Assembly: GCA_023621895.1 (NCBI GenBank)
Contig: JAMOAF010000080.1
Span: 1 to 15,135 of the forward strand
Source: Planctomycetota bacterium
GTDB taxonomy: Bacteria; Planctomycetota; Planctomycetia; Pirellulales; Thermoguttaceae
Direction of reading: 5' to 3'
DNA: 15,135 bases
Position numbers and translations under genes: made by a program. Under the pieces are notes generated by a model. The model was not told the DNA's origin, did no database searches, and saw nothing but the letters and a program-made list of their open reading frames with translations. Position 1 is the first letter of the stretch. Every line of letters starts with the position of its first letter. Positions 6,840 through 14,392 of this stretch are shown piece after piece.

Positions 6840-8375
6840 ATGAATCGGCGAGGTTTTCTGGTAACAAGTCTGGGCACGGTCGTGGCGAGCGCCGCGGCAG
6901 GACAAACGGCCACCGCGGCGGCGCCGGCGGGCGAGGCCGCCGGTCCCATCGAAGCTCCCCGCATCCCCCAGCATCCATGCGATACGCGGCTCTGCGTCAA
7001 ACCGGTGATGGCGAACGTCATCCACACGCACCCGTGGCAGGGCCCATGCCGGTGGACCTCGGCGACTGCCGAGGTCGAGAAGGCCAATGCGGAGCAGAGT
7101 TTCGCTCGATGGTCGCAACAGTTGAAGACGGCAGGCCTGGGGCGACCGGAGGACGTGCGCCTGCTGGAGCCGGTCCATGTGACGTTCAGCGAAGACTGGG
7201 TGTTGAAGCCGGAGCAGTACGCCAAGCTTGCCCCCGACAGCCAAGAGACCGACGTCTACTTCATGTACCCGGCGGGCAACTCGCGCTCCTCGTACGAGAT
7301 CGGCGACAAGTTCGGCAAGCCGATCGTCCTCGACGGCCTCGGCTGCCGCAACACCGACATCGCCTGCTACACGCTGGCCAAAGGAAACGAGGCGTTCGTA
7401 GCGGGGGAGGACATGAACCTGGCGAAGGTCCTTGCGCTTTTGCGGGCGAGAAAGGTGTTTCGCCTGACGAAGGTCCTGTATCCGACGGATGGCGTCCCGC
7501 CCTTCACGTGCGGCAGCGTCTGGGACTTCGAGGACCTTCAGAAGCGGCTTGGCGTGTCGGTAGTGAACATCGCTTACCGGGAGATGTCCGACGAGATGAA
7601 CCGCTTGCTGGGCAGCCGGGAGGCGGGGCAGCAAGCCTCCGAGGCCGCCGCGGAACTGATCCGGAAAGCCGACAAGTCGTTCATCGACGAGAACTACGTG
7701 CTCCGCAGCATGATCTTCGACCGCTCGATCAGGAACCTCATGGCCCGTCACGGGTGCAATGCGTTCACGATCGATTGCTTCGAGTTCTGCCCAAGCAAGC
7801 TGCCGCAGCAATGGTTGATTACGCCCTGCCTGCTCCATGCGATGTTCGGCAACGAGGGGATTGCGTCGTCGTGCGAGGCCGATTTCGGGTCGCTCCTGGC
7901 GGTGCGGCTGTTGATGAGCGTGTCGAACAAGTCGCCTCACCAGGGAAACGGCGACCCGAGGAGCGGCGACACGTTCCGCATCAATCATAGCGCCCCGAGC
8001 ATGAAAATGAATGGTTTGGACCAGCCCGATCTGCCGTACCAGTTGGGGCGGTTCGTCCAGCAAGGCTGGGGCACGAAGGCTGTCATCGATTTCTCAAAGA
8101 ACAAAGACAAGACCGTCGCGGTCGCCCGGGTGGATGCGACCGCGACGAAGCTTCTCGTGCTCAAAGGCACCCTGGTGGACTCGAGCGGTTGGGGGCAGGA
8201 CCTGCTCGGATGCTCCGTCGAGGCGGTTATTCAGGCGCCGGCGGGCAGGCGCGATGAGTTCTTTCGCCGCCGGCTCGTCTACGGCAACCATCTCCAGTGG
8301 GTCTTCGGCGATTACACCAAGGAGCTTAAGGCCCTCGGCGAGATGCTGAAATTGGAGGTGGAAGTGATCAGTTGA
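6840..8375 (+). CDS. Tat-exported protein with L-fucose-isomerase-like C-terminal region
   Basis: 511 residues. The N-terminus has a twin-arginine signal, Arg3-Arg4-Gly-Phe-Leu, followed by a weakly hydrophobic Ala-rich stretch to about 28, so export in folded form is predicted. The middle part alternates strands and helices as in Rossmann-like domains. The region from about 302 on resembles the C-terminal part of the L-fucose/L-arabinose isomerase-like superfamily: NAFTIDCFEFCPSKLP, then PCLLHAMFGNEGIASSCEADF (329-349), a helix, and a later NHSAPS (382-387). In that family such acidic and His residues bind a divalent metal; Glu346, Asp348 and His383 are candidates here, by inference. True isomerases are normally cytoplasmic, so this could be an extracytoplasmic relative with another role or a binding protein. 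It starts 72 bases after the phosphodiesterase gene. Fold confidence is moderate and function is unknown. Confidence 0.65.
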   Translation: MNRRGFLVTSLGTVVASAAAGQTATAAAPAGEAAGPIEAPRIPQHPCDTRLCVKPVMANVIHTHPWQGPCRWTSATAEVEKANAEQSFARWSQQLKTAGLGRPEDVRLLEPVHVTFSEDWVLKPEQYAKLAPDSQETDVYFMYPAGNSRSSYEIGDKFGKPIVLDGLGCRNTDIACYTLAKGNEAFVAGEDMNLAKVLALLRARKVFRLTKVLYPTDGVPPFTCGSVWDFEDLQKRLGVSVVNIAYREMSDEMNRLLGSREAGQQASEAAAELIRKADKSFIDENYVLRSMIFDRSIRNLMARHGCNAFTIDCFEFCPSKLPQQWLITPCLLHAMFGNEGIASSCEADFGSLLAVRLLMSVSNKSPHQGNGDPRSGDTFRINHSAPSMKMNGLDQPDLPYQLGRFVQQGWGTKAVIDFSKNKDKTVAVARVDATATKLLVLKGTLVDSSGWGQDLLGCSVEAVIQAPAGRRDEFFRRRLVYGNHLQWVFGDYTKELKALGEMLKLEVEVIS

Positions 8376-8768
8376 TGGCAGTTCCCTACAGTCTGAAGTC
8401 AAGCCGGCGGTTTGGGGATCGATCCGAAACACGGCCACGTTATCACCGGGCATGTTCACACACCGGAGCGGCTCACCGCCGGGGGAGATCGCCAGGTTCC
8501 GTGGCCCCGTGCCCGGACTCGGTTCAATCCCGGAAAAAGACGCGCGTTCCTTCGCCCGTCATGGAACGGAAGTTTCGCGCATATCGCGACTTGGGTAAAT
8601 ACAACATGTTCACAGCCGTGGGCCTTTAGCCCCGTTGTCTCGCGTTGCGGCTCGGCGCTGGTGGGGCGCCGCCGCCGCCTCGGCGGTGTGAAATCGTTCG
8701 GTTCCCGGCAACGAGGGGGTCCTTTCCAACCGCCCTGGGGCCGGCCCGCACGACCCTGCCGCCGTAGA
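8376..8768. other. 393-base gap between convergent genes
   Basis: Two genes end facing each other here. Frames at 8372-8629 and 8412-8792 lack ribosome binding sites and recognisable protein content, and I do not call them. Two adjacent hairpins are possible: CGTTCC (8545-8550) with GGAACG (8563-8568), and TCGCG (8575-8579) with CGCGA (8585-8589). A GC-rich one is CCGCC (8672-8676) with GGCGG (8682-8686). None has a T-run, so bidirectional termination is possible but unproven. Confidence 0.45.
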
Positions 8769-11399
8769 TCACACCCAGCCCCTACGGATTAACCACGCTT
8801 TGACGCCTTGGGTCAGCAAGACGTAGCAGCAGAGCGTCACCGCCAGCAGCGGCCAATACAGCGGCGGCAGTTGCGTGAAGCCCAACGATGGGCCAAGGGG
8901 CGAAAATGGCAGCCACATGCCGAGCATGATGACCGCGGTTGTCGCGGCGATCATCGGCCAACTGGCCCGGCTTTGCAGAAAAGGTATCCGCTTCGTCCGG
9001 ATGATATGGATCACGAGGGTCTGCGTGATCAGCGACTCCACGAACCATCCGGTTTGAAAGAGCGATTCGTTCGCCGGATCCCAGCCGTTGAAAACATAGA
9101 GCAGCATCAGGTAGGTTGTGTAATCGAAGACCGAACTACACGGGCCGATGAACAGAATGAATCGGGTAATCTCCCCCATGTCCCAGGGCCGCGGCTTGGC
9201 GATCTGCTCCGGATCCACGTTGTCGGCCGGTATGGGAACCTGGGAGAAGTCATAGAGCAGGTTGTTGGTGAGAATCTGCATCGGCGCCATGGGCAGATAG
9301 GGCACAAACGCGCTTGCCCCGAGCACGCTGAACATGTTGCCGAAATTGGAGCTGGCGCCCATGCGGATATACTTGAGGATGTTGGCGAACACCTTTCGCC
9401 CCTCGAGCACTCCTTCGTCGATGACGATCAGGCTCTTTTCCAGCAGGATCACGTCGGCGGCTTCCTTGGCGATGTCGACCGCGCTGTCGACCGAGATCCC
9501 GACGTCGGCGGCGCGGAGGGCCGGCGAGTCATTGATTCCGTCGCCCATGAAGCCCACCACGTGCCCCTTGCTCTGAAGCGCTCTGACGATCCGTTCCTTA
9601 TCGGCGGGGGAAAGGCGCGCGAAGAGCGCAGCGCGGTGGGCTGCTTCGGCCAGTTCGGCGTCCGGCATCGCGGCCACCTGGCTGCCCAGAACGACGCTCT
9701 CGGTGGTAAGTCCGACTTCGGTGCATATCTTGCGGCTCACCAGCTCGTTGTCGCCGGTGAGAATCTTCACGGACACGCCGTGCTGCTCGAGCGCCGCGAT
9801 GGCGGGGGCCGCGGTTTCCTTCGGCGGATCCAGGAAGGCGACGTAGCCTTTCAGGATCAAGTCGCGCTCATCGGCGCGGGAGTAGGCCGCCCGGGGCTCG
9901 AAATCGGCGTAGGCGATGGCCAGCACCCGGAACCCGTCCTCGCTGAGGTTGTCGTATTCTTCCTCCAAATCGCGAACCAGGAGGGGGTCCACCGGGTACA
10001 CGGCGCCCTCCAGTTCGAAGCGGTTGCAGCGCTCGAAAATCGCCTCGGGCGCTCCTTTGCAGATCAGGCGGTGCCTGCCCTCCGGAGTCGCGATGACCAC
10101 CGACATCACCCGCCGGACAAAGTCGAAGGGTATTTCGTCCACTGTTTGGAGGTCGGGCGCGGAAAAGCTCTCGCAGACCTCGCGATGTTGAAGGATGGCG
10201 CGGTCGAGCACGTTCTTCAGCCCGGTTTGAAAATGGCTGTTCAGATAGGCGAACCGGAGCACTTCATCATCCTCGTGCTGGACGACGTCGCAATAGCGTT
10301 CGAGGATCACGCGGTCCAAGGTCAGAGTTCCCGTCTTGTCCGCGCAAAGCACGTCCATCGCCCCGAGATTCTGAATCGAGTTGAGGCGTTTGACGATCAC
10401 CTTCTTGCCGGACATGTCGATGGCCCCGCGGGACAGGCAGACGGTCACGATCATCGGCAGCATCTCCGGGGTCATGCCCACGGCGACGGCCAGCGCGAAG
10501 AAGAATGCCTCGGTCCAGTTGTGCTTGGTGATGCCGTTGATCAGGAAGACCAGAGGGACCATGACCAGCATGAAGCGGATCATCAGCCAGGTGAAACGGG
10601 CGACCCCCCGATCGAAGCTGGTCTCGGCCGCCGGAGCGACGATCGACCGGGCCATCTTCCCGAGATACGTTCTGAATCCGGTCTCGACGACAATCGCCGT
10701 GGCGCTGCCGCTTTCCACGCTGGTCCCCAGAAAGCAGACGTTTCTCAATTCGGCAATCGGCCGGCCGGCGTCGTCTTCCCGTCCCTCGAATTTCTCGACG
10801 GGCAGGGATTCGCCGGTGAGGCTCGATTGGATGACGAACAGGTCTTTGGACGACAGGATCCGGATATCGGCGGGGATCATGTCGCCGGCCGCGAGCTTGA
10901 CCAGATCGCCGGGCACGAGCTGGGGCAGGGCTATTTCTCTCGGCTGCCCATCGCGAATCACGGTGGCGGTGACGGTAATCATCGCCTTCAGCCTGGCGGC
11001 GGCGCCATCGGCCTTTGCCTCCTGGAGGAAGCGCAGCACCACGCCCAACACCACCATCATCACCATCACCAGGCACTCGCGAACGTCGCCGGTCAGGAAC
11101 GCGATCGTGGCCAGGACAACGAGGAGGATCACGAGAGGATTGAGGCACGCATGGCCCAGCATGCGGAGTCGCGTGTGACGCGTCTCTTCCGTCACAACGT
11201 TGTGACCGTGCGTCTCCAGCCGCGCCGAAGCCTCCTGCTCCGACAGGCCGGAATGGCTTGTGCCGAGCTTCTGCATCACGGCGGCCGGCTCGGCGGTAAC
11301 CGCTTCGAGCAGGGCCGCCGACGCTCCAATGTGGTTTGCCGGCTTGCGCAGACTCGCCAGAATGTTCTTCGGCAACACAGACGTCGGCAAGATACGCAT
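8769..11399 (-). CDS. mgtA: Magnesium-transporting P-type ATPase, MgtA/MgtB type
   Basis: 876 residues, close to the roughly 900 of enterobacterial MgtA/MgtB. It couples ATP hydrolysis to Mg2+ uptake across the inner membrane. Visible landmarks in order: cation-ATPase N-terminal domain (about 30-100); membrane helices 1-2 (about 85-125); actuator motif LTGES at 194-198; MTPEMLP at 309-315 in helix 4, typical of Mg2+ pumps; phosphorylation motif DKTGTLT at 354-360 with Asp354; nucleotide-binding KGAPE at 448-452; TGD at 548-550; MGDGINDSPALRAAD at 618-632; and NNLLYDFSQ at 712-720 followed by PADNVDPE, another signature of this subfamily. The final helices occupy about 745-870. All catalytic residues are present. 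The start is supported by GGAGGG 8 bases upstream on the minus strand. It lies 110 bases downstream of the minus-strand gene at 11510-12571 and may be co-transcribed with it. I see no MgtC neighbour and no clear Mg2+-sensing leader. Confidence 0.95.
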   Translation of the reverse strand: MRILPTSVLPKNILASLRKPANHIGASAALLEAVTAEPAAVMQKLGTSHSGLSEQEASARLETHGHNVVTEETRHTRLRMLGHACLNPLVILLVVLATIAFLTGDVRECLVMVMMVVLGVVLRFLQEAKADGAAARLKAMITVTATVIRDGQPREIALPQLVPGDLVKLAAGDMIPADIRILSSKDLFVIQSSLTGESLPVEKFEGREDDAGRPIAELRNVCFLGTSVESGSATAIVVETGFRTYLGKMARSIVAPAAETSFDRGVARFTWLMIRFMLVMVPLVFLINGITKHNWTEAFFFALAVAVGMTPEMLPMIVTVCLSRGAIDMSGKKVIVKRLNSIQNLGAMDVLCADKTGTLTLDRVILERYCDVVQHEDDEVLRFAYLNSHFQTGLKNVLDRAILQHREVCESFSAPDLQTVDEIPFDFVRRVMSVVIATPEGRHRLICKGAPEAIFERCNRFELEGAVYPVDPLLVRDLEEEYDNLSEDGFRVLAIAYADFEPRAAYSRADERDLILKGYVAFLDPPKETAAPAIAALEQHGVSVKILTGDNELVSRKICTEVGLTTESVVLGSQVAAMPDAELAEAAHRAALFARLSPADKERIVRALQSKGHVVGFMGDGINDSPALRAADVGISVDSAVDIAKEAADVILLEKSLIVIDEGVLEGRKVFANILKYIRMGASSNFGNMFSVLGASAFVPYLPMAPMQILTNNLLYDFSQVPIPADNVDPEQIAKPRPWDMGEITRFILFIGPCSSVFDYTTYLMLLYVFNGWDPANESLFQTGWFVESLITQTLVIHIIRTKRIPFLQSRASWPMIAATTAVIMLGMWLPFSPLGPSLGFTQLPPLYWPLLAVTLCCYVLLTQGVKAWLIRRGWV

Positions 11400-11509
11400 G
11401 ACGGGGGCCCTCCGCCAGGTTGAGTGTTCACGGGGGCGGTCGCAAACATCGTTTCACGAAAATCGGCCGGTCCCCTTCAAAGCCGACTCGAACGGTCACC
11501 CGGCGAACG

Positions 11510-12571
11510 TCACTTCAAATCCAAGAAGCCCCAGCCGCCGGCCGCGTGGTATCGCTCCGTGATCTCGCTGGGCCGCATCCACACCACGCGGTCGCCGAGG
11601 TGCTTGCCGATCCGATCGATGACCGTCGTAAACGCTCGCCAGCCGACCCCCTTCGCCGGATTCAACCCCTGCCAATGCGCGTACCAGATGCAGTAGGGCG
11701 CCCCGGCCGCGACGTGCCGGACCACGATGCCCGACTTGCCGTCGGCCGTGATGTAATAATCCGGGTCCACGCGCGCGGGATTGTTCTCCCAGATGCCGAA
11801 AGCGTCCCTGGCGTTGGGCATCAGGTCGTAGACGCCGCAGGCGCCTTCGCTTGCCTTGCGGTGGATGCCGAACTCGGTCTCGCTGGAGCCGAAGAAACAG
11901 GGCACGGTGCGGCCGCGGAACTTGCCTTCCTTGGCCAGATTGAGCAAGGCGGTCCAGAGGGCCGGATTCGGGTCTTTGTGCCCGCCGGCGCGGAGTTCCG
12001 CATAGCGCCGCGCGCAGACTTCGCAGCCGCAACCGGGCCAGGTAAGCCCGGTAAACTTCACGCCCGCCCGCTCGCCTTCGGCGATGATGCCGCCCAGGTA
12101 GCGCTGGTATTGTTCGACCGTGACCTCGGGCTCGTAGAGCCAGAGGCCTTCGTGTTTGGCGTCCTTAGGGGGCCGGTTTGCGTCGAAATCGAAAAGCCCA
12201 GCGTGCGTCATCAGTTCCATGTGGGTGTCGATGCCGCATTTCCAGGCTCGTGTGACCTGCCGGAGGTACGCCTGCTCCTCGTCATCGGGTTTGCGGCACA
12301 TGCTGTGGCCGCCCGAGCCCAGAATGGCGGTCGACTCGCCGGCAATCTTGTGCTCGGCGCAGTAGTCGAGAAAGGTCTGAAACGCCTTCGCGCCGGCGAC
12401 ATAGGGGCTGGTGTCGTCGCAATAGAACGACAGCACCGTTTTCCGCGGCGACGCCTTCGCCTGCTCGCCGGCGGCGGCTCGGGGCAATCGGCCGGCTGCC
12501 GCGACTGCTGCCGCGGCTACTGAAGTGCCGAGAAATCGGCGACGAGTCACTTCGGATTTCGCTGGATTCAT
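11510..12571 (-). CDS. Tat-exported NodB-like protein, paralogue of the first gene
   Basis: 353 residues. It has a twin-arginine signal Arg10-Arg-Arg-Phe-Leu-Gly followed by an Ala-rich hydrophobic stretch to about 34. The mature part begins VLSFYCDDTSPYV, with Asp52-Asp53 at the end of the first strand like the first NodB motif of polysaccharide deacetylases. It continues with IDTHMELMTH (114-123), a tryptophan-proline strand GLTWPG (175-180), a Cys181-x-Cys183-x-x-Cys186 cluster, and YAHWQGL (297-303). The order and spacing of these elements follow the plus-strand protein at 170-1318, including the final VVWMRPSEITE stretch that matches HWVTCYELAE there, so the two are distant paralogues. 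The catalytic role is unknown; sugar-polymer deacetylation is the nearest family idea, not a demonstrated one. GGAG lies 8 bases before the ATG. The Mg2+ ATPase gene follows 110 bases downstream. Confidence 0.7.
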   Translation of the reverse strand: MNPAKSEVTRRRFLGTSVAAAAVAAAGRLPRAAAGEQAKASPRKTVLSFYCDDTSPYVAGAKAFQTFLDYCAEHKIAGESTAILGSGGHSMCRKPDDEEQAYLRQVTRAWKCGIDTHMELMTHAGLFDFDANRPPKDAKHEGLWLYEPEVTVEQYQRYLGGIIAEGERAGVKFTGLTWPGCGCEVCARRYAELRAGGHKDPNPALWTALLNLAKEGKFRGRTVPCFFGSSETEFGIHRKASEGACGVYDLMPNARDAFGIWENNPARVDPDYYITADGKSGIVVRHVAAGAPYCIWYAHWQGLNPAKGVGWRAFTTVIDRIGKHLGDRVVWMRPSEITERYHAAGGWGFLDLK

Positions 12572-12631
12572 CGGTCATTCTCCGCGCAAGACGAATTGGG
12601 CGGGCCACCCTGCTCTCAGAGTCTCCCGGTC

Positions 12632-12669
12632 CCCAAGCTTCAGTACACCGTCCGGCTCCCAAGCTTCAG
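12632..12669. repeat. Short direct repeat CCCAAGCTTCAG, two copies
   Basis: The same 12 bases occur at 12632-12643 and 12658-12669, 26 bases apart. The second copy runs on into CTTAAG and looks like a decayed palindrome (AAGCT-TC-AGCTT). It may be a degenerate interspersed palindromic element. Confidence 0.5.
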
Positions 12670-13046
12670 CTTAAGACCACAACACGGGACGTTCACCGGC
12701 AATATCTTCACGCACGGCAAGCTGCCCGTCAATCTCCTGAAAGAACCCGGTGGAGGTTCCCGCGAAATCCACCGCGCGAAGCGCATTTCTTCAACCTTCC
12801 GCACGAGCTTCGGAGGGCTGTTCCAGTGCCTGCCGTGGCCGGTATCGAGCAAAATCGACTCGCTCATCCAGAGGGCCGGGCTTCCCGGCTCGGAAATGGT
12901 GCCCGCCGGCTTCGACCGCGAGGCAATATCCGTTTTCTGGCTGGGTCGTAAGCGGCTTCAGTTGATCTTCGGATCAGGCGCGCATGGAGTCCAGGCGTAA
13001 ACTAACATCCCGCCCGTCGGCGGCCAGTTGTGTTTAACGAAGCGCG

Positions 13047-13127
13047 GGGCAAGGCGCACGCGGCTATCTGAATAACAGCCGCTCCTTCCACGAATCACGC
13101 AGGCCGGTTTAGCGAGGGGCCTTGCCC
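13047..13127. repeat. Inverted repeat upstream of the URO-D family gene
   Basis: GGGCAAGG (13047-13054) and CCTTGCCC (13120-13127) are exact reverse complements, and a smaller hairpin GCGGCT/AGCCGC (13060-13082) is nested between them. Each outer arm follows a similar GTTTA-CGA stretch (near 13032 and 13108). A structured leader or operator is possible, but this is unproven. Confidence 0.4.
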
Positions 13128-13160
13128 ACACGGTCAGGCAAGCGGCAGAATGGTCAATGC

Positions 13161-13165
13161 GGAGG
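13161..13165 (+). promoter_or_regulatory. Ribosome binding site GGAGG that decides the start
   Basis: GGAGG lies 9 bases before the ATG at 13175. The in-frame ATG at 13157 overlaps this site and would add six residues, so it is less likely. Confidence 0.65.
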
Positions 13166-13174
13166 ATCACAGCC

Positions 13175-14281
13175 ATGAAGCCCAACCAGCGCGTTCGCGA
13201 GGTTTACCAGGGCCGTACGCCCGATCAGGTGCCGCTGTTGCTGGACCTTTCCCACTGGTACAAGAAGAACCGGAATGTGTTTTTCAACCTCTCCGGGTTC
13301 ACCGAGGTGGAACAGGGGTTGGTGGAACTGCACAAACAGGTAGGCGCCGTCTGCTACTGCGAGATGGGCGGCTTCTATTCCCTGTTTACGGATGATCCGG
13401 AGGTCAAGCTGGAGTCGCACACGGATGGCGGCGTGTTCTCCACGCGGATCACCACGCCGCTGGGCACGATTCACGAAGAGCGCGTGTTCAACGCCGACAG
13501 CTACTCGTACGGCATTCGCAAGTACCTGCTCGAATCGACGGAGGAGTTCCCCATCGTCGAATTCCTCATGGAGCGATTGCGCTGCCGTCCCAGGTGGGAG
13601 TTCTACCGGGCCTGGCAAGAGAGCCTCGGCGAGTTGGCCTATCCCTACGCGCAGTTGCCATACTCCGGATCGGGCTACCTGATGGCGCGCAACATGGGCG
13701 TGGAGCGGACCGTGTTCGCCGTGCGCGACCAGCCGCAGCGGGTGCAGCGGTTGGTGCAGGCGGTCAACGCCTGCAACCTGCGGATTCTCGACGCCCTGCT
13801 CGATGGCCCGTTCGAAACCCTGATCATCAGCGACAACTACGACAGCAACGTACAGACGAAGCAGTTTTTCGACGCCTATGTCCGCGACTACTACACCGAG
13901 GTCGCGCGGCGGCTGCACGCCCGGGGCAAGTACCTGGCGGTGCACGTGGACGGTGAGAGCCGCGGTGTGCTCGGTTGGCTGGCCGAGTGCGGCGTGGATT
14001 GTGCCGACGCGGTTACGCCGCAGCCGATGTTCGCGCTCACGCCGGCCCGGATGCGTGCCGAAGCCGGACCGGACCTGATTCTCTCCGGTGGCATTCCGGC
14101 AACCGTGTTCGGCGCCGGCGGCAGTGATGCGGCGTTCGTCGAATGCGTCAAGCGCTGGCTGGATACGCGTCTGGCCTCGCCGAGGCTGATGATGGCCGCC
14201 GGCGACCAGGTGCCGCCCGACGCGCCGTGGCGCCGCATCGCGATGCTGCCCGAACTGGTCGCGAAATACGGCAGATACTGA
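13175..14281 (+). CDS. Uroporphyrinogen decarboxylase (URO-D) superfamily protein, probably not HemE
   Basis: 368 residues without signal peptide or membrane helix, so cytoplasmic. The length and the pattern of TIM-barrel strands fit the URO-D superfamily, which includes HemE and the MtaA/CmuA corrinoid or coenzyme M methyltransferases. Supporting segments are the N-terminal KPNQRVREVYQGRTPDQVP, typical of the opening helix; LIISDNYDSN at 216-225; YLAVHVDGESRG at 253-264, matching the strand that carries the zinc ligands in methyltransferase members; and LILSGGIPATVFG at 301-313. The methyltransferase His-x-Cys appears as His257-Val-Asp259, so the usual zinc-thiolate site seems absent. HemE hallmarks near the N-terminus are not seen, which argues against a haem role. 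Substrate is unknown. It is divergent from the gene at 11510-12571, and the next gene starts 111 bases downstream. Confidence 0.78.
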   Translation: MKPNQRVREVYQGRTPDQVPLLLDLSHWYKKNRNVFFNLSGFTEVEQGLVELHKQVGAVCYCEMGGFYSLFTDDPEVKLESHTDGGVFSTRITTPLGTIHEERVFNADSYSYGIRKYLLESTEEFPIVEFLMERLRCRPRWEFYRAWQESLGELAYPYAQLPYSGSGYLMARNMGVERTVFAVRDQPQRVQRLVQAVNACNLRILDALLDGPFETLIISDNYDSNVQTKQFFDAYVRDYYTEVARRLHARGKYLAVHVDGESRGVLGWLAECGVDCADAVTPQPMFALTPARMRAEAGPDLILSGGIPATVFGAGGSDAAFVECVKRWLDTRLASPRLMMAAGDQVPPDAPWRRIAMLPELVAKYGRY

Positions 14282-14379
14282 ATGGTCACAAGAAGCGGGC
14301 CGTCGAAACACTGCTGGACAACCCGGCCAATAGTAAGCCTGGCCTTGATGCTGCTTGAGCGGAGTGAAAGCCGGCTCGC

Positions 14380-14383
14380 GGAG
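14380..14383 (+). promoter_or_regulatory. Ribosome binding site GGAG for the last gene
   Basis: GGAG lies 9 bases before the ATG at 14393, and a signal sequence follows this start. Confidence 0.55.
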
Positions 14384-14392
14384 ATTCCGGTC

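Larger units (their letters stand above)
12572..13174. other. 603-base gap between divergent genes
   Basis: This should hold promoters for the minus-strand gene at 12571 and the plus-strand gene at 13175, but no clear -35/-10 pairs are visible. A plus frame (12596-13000) and a minus frame (open about 12957-12640) both have GC-biased third positions, yet neither has a ribosome binding site or recognisable domain; a decayed gene is possible. CCCAAGCTTCAG occurs twice (12632-12643, 12658-12669). Inverted repeats include CGGTGGA/TCCACCG (12748-12754, 12768-12774), GCGGCT/AGCCGC (13060-13065, 13077-13082) and GGGCAAGG/CCTTGCCC (13047-13054, 13120-13127). Confidence 0.5.

Noticed and set aside
8372..8792. 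Small genes in the convergent gap (frames at 8372-8629 and 8412-8792)
   Set aside because: They have no ribosome binding site, Arg/Pro-rich composition typical of out-of-frame GC-rich DNA, and the second runs into the end of the ATPase gene.
8808..11423. An 871-codon open frame on the plus strand opposite the Mg2+ ATPase gene
   Set aside because: It is a mirror of a fully conserved P-type ATPase with every catalytic motif intact. Its product is His/Asp/Arg-rich without domains, and GC-rich codon bias keeps the opposite frame open.
11400..11509. Mg2+-sensing leader (M-box or mgtL-type) before the Mg2+ ATPase
   Set aside because: The 110-base gap is shorter than an M-box, and I found neither its conserved helices nor a Pro/Asp-rich leader peptide.
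13122..13151. TTGCCC and CAGAAT as a promoter for the URO-D family gene
   Set aside because: Each box matches only four of six consensus bases, and the implied start leaves almost no room before the ribosome binding site.
13154..14311. A 385-codon minus frame opposite the URO-D family gene
   Set aside because: It lacks recognisable motifs, while the plus strand shows family motifs and a ribosome binding site.
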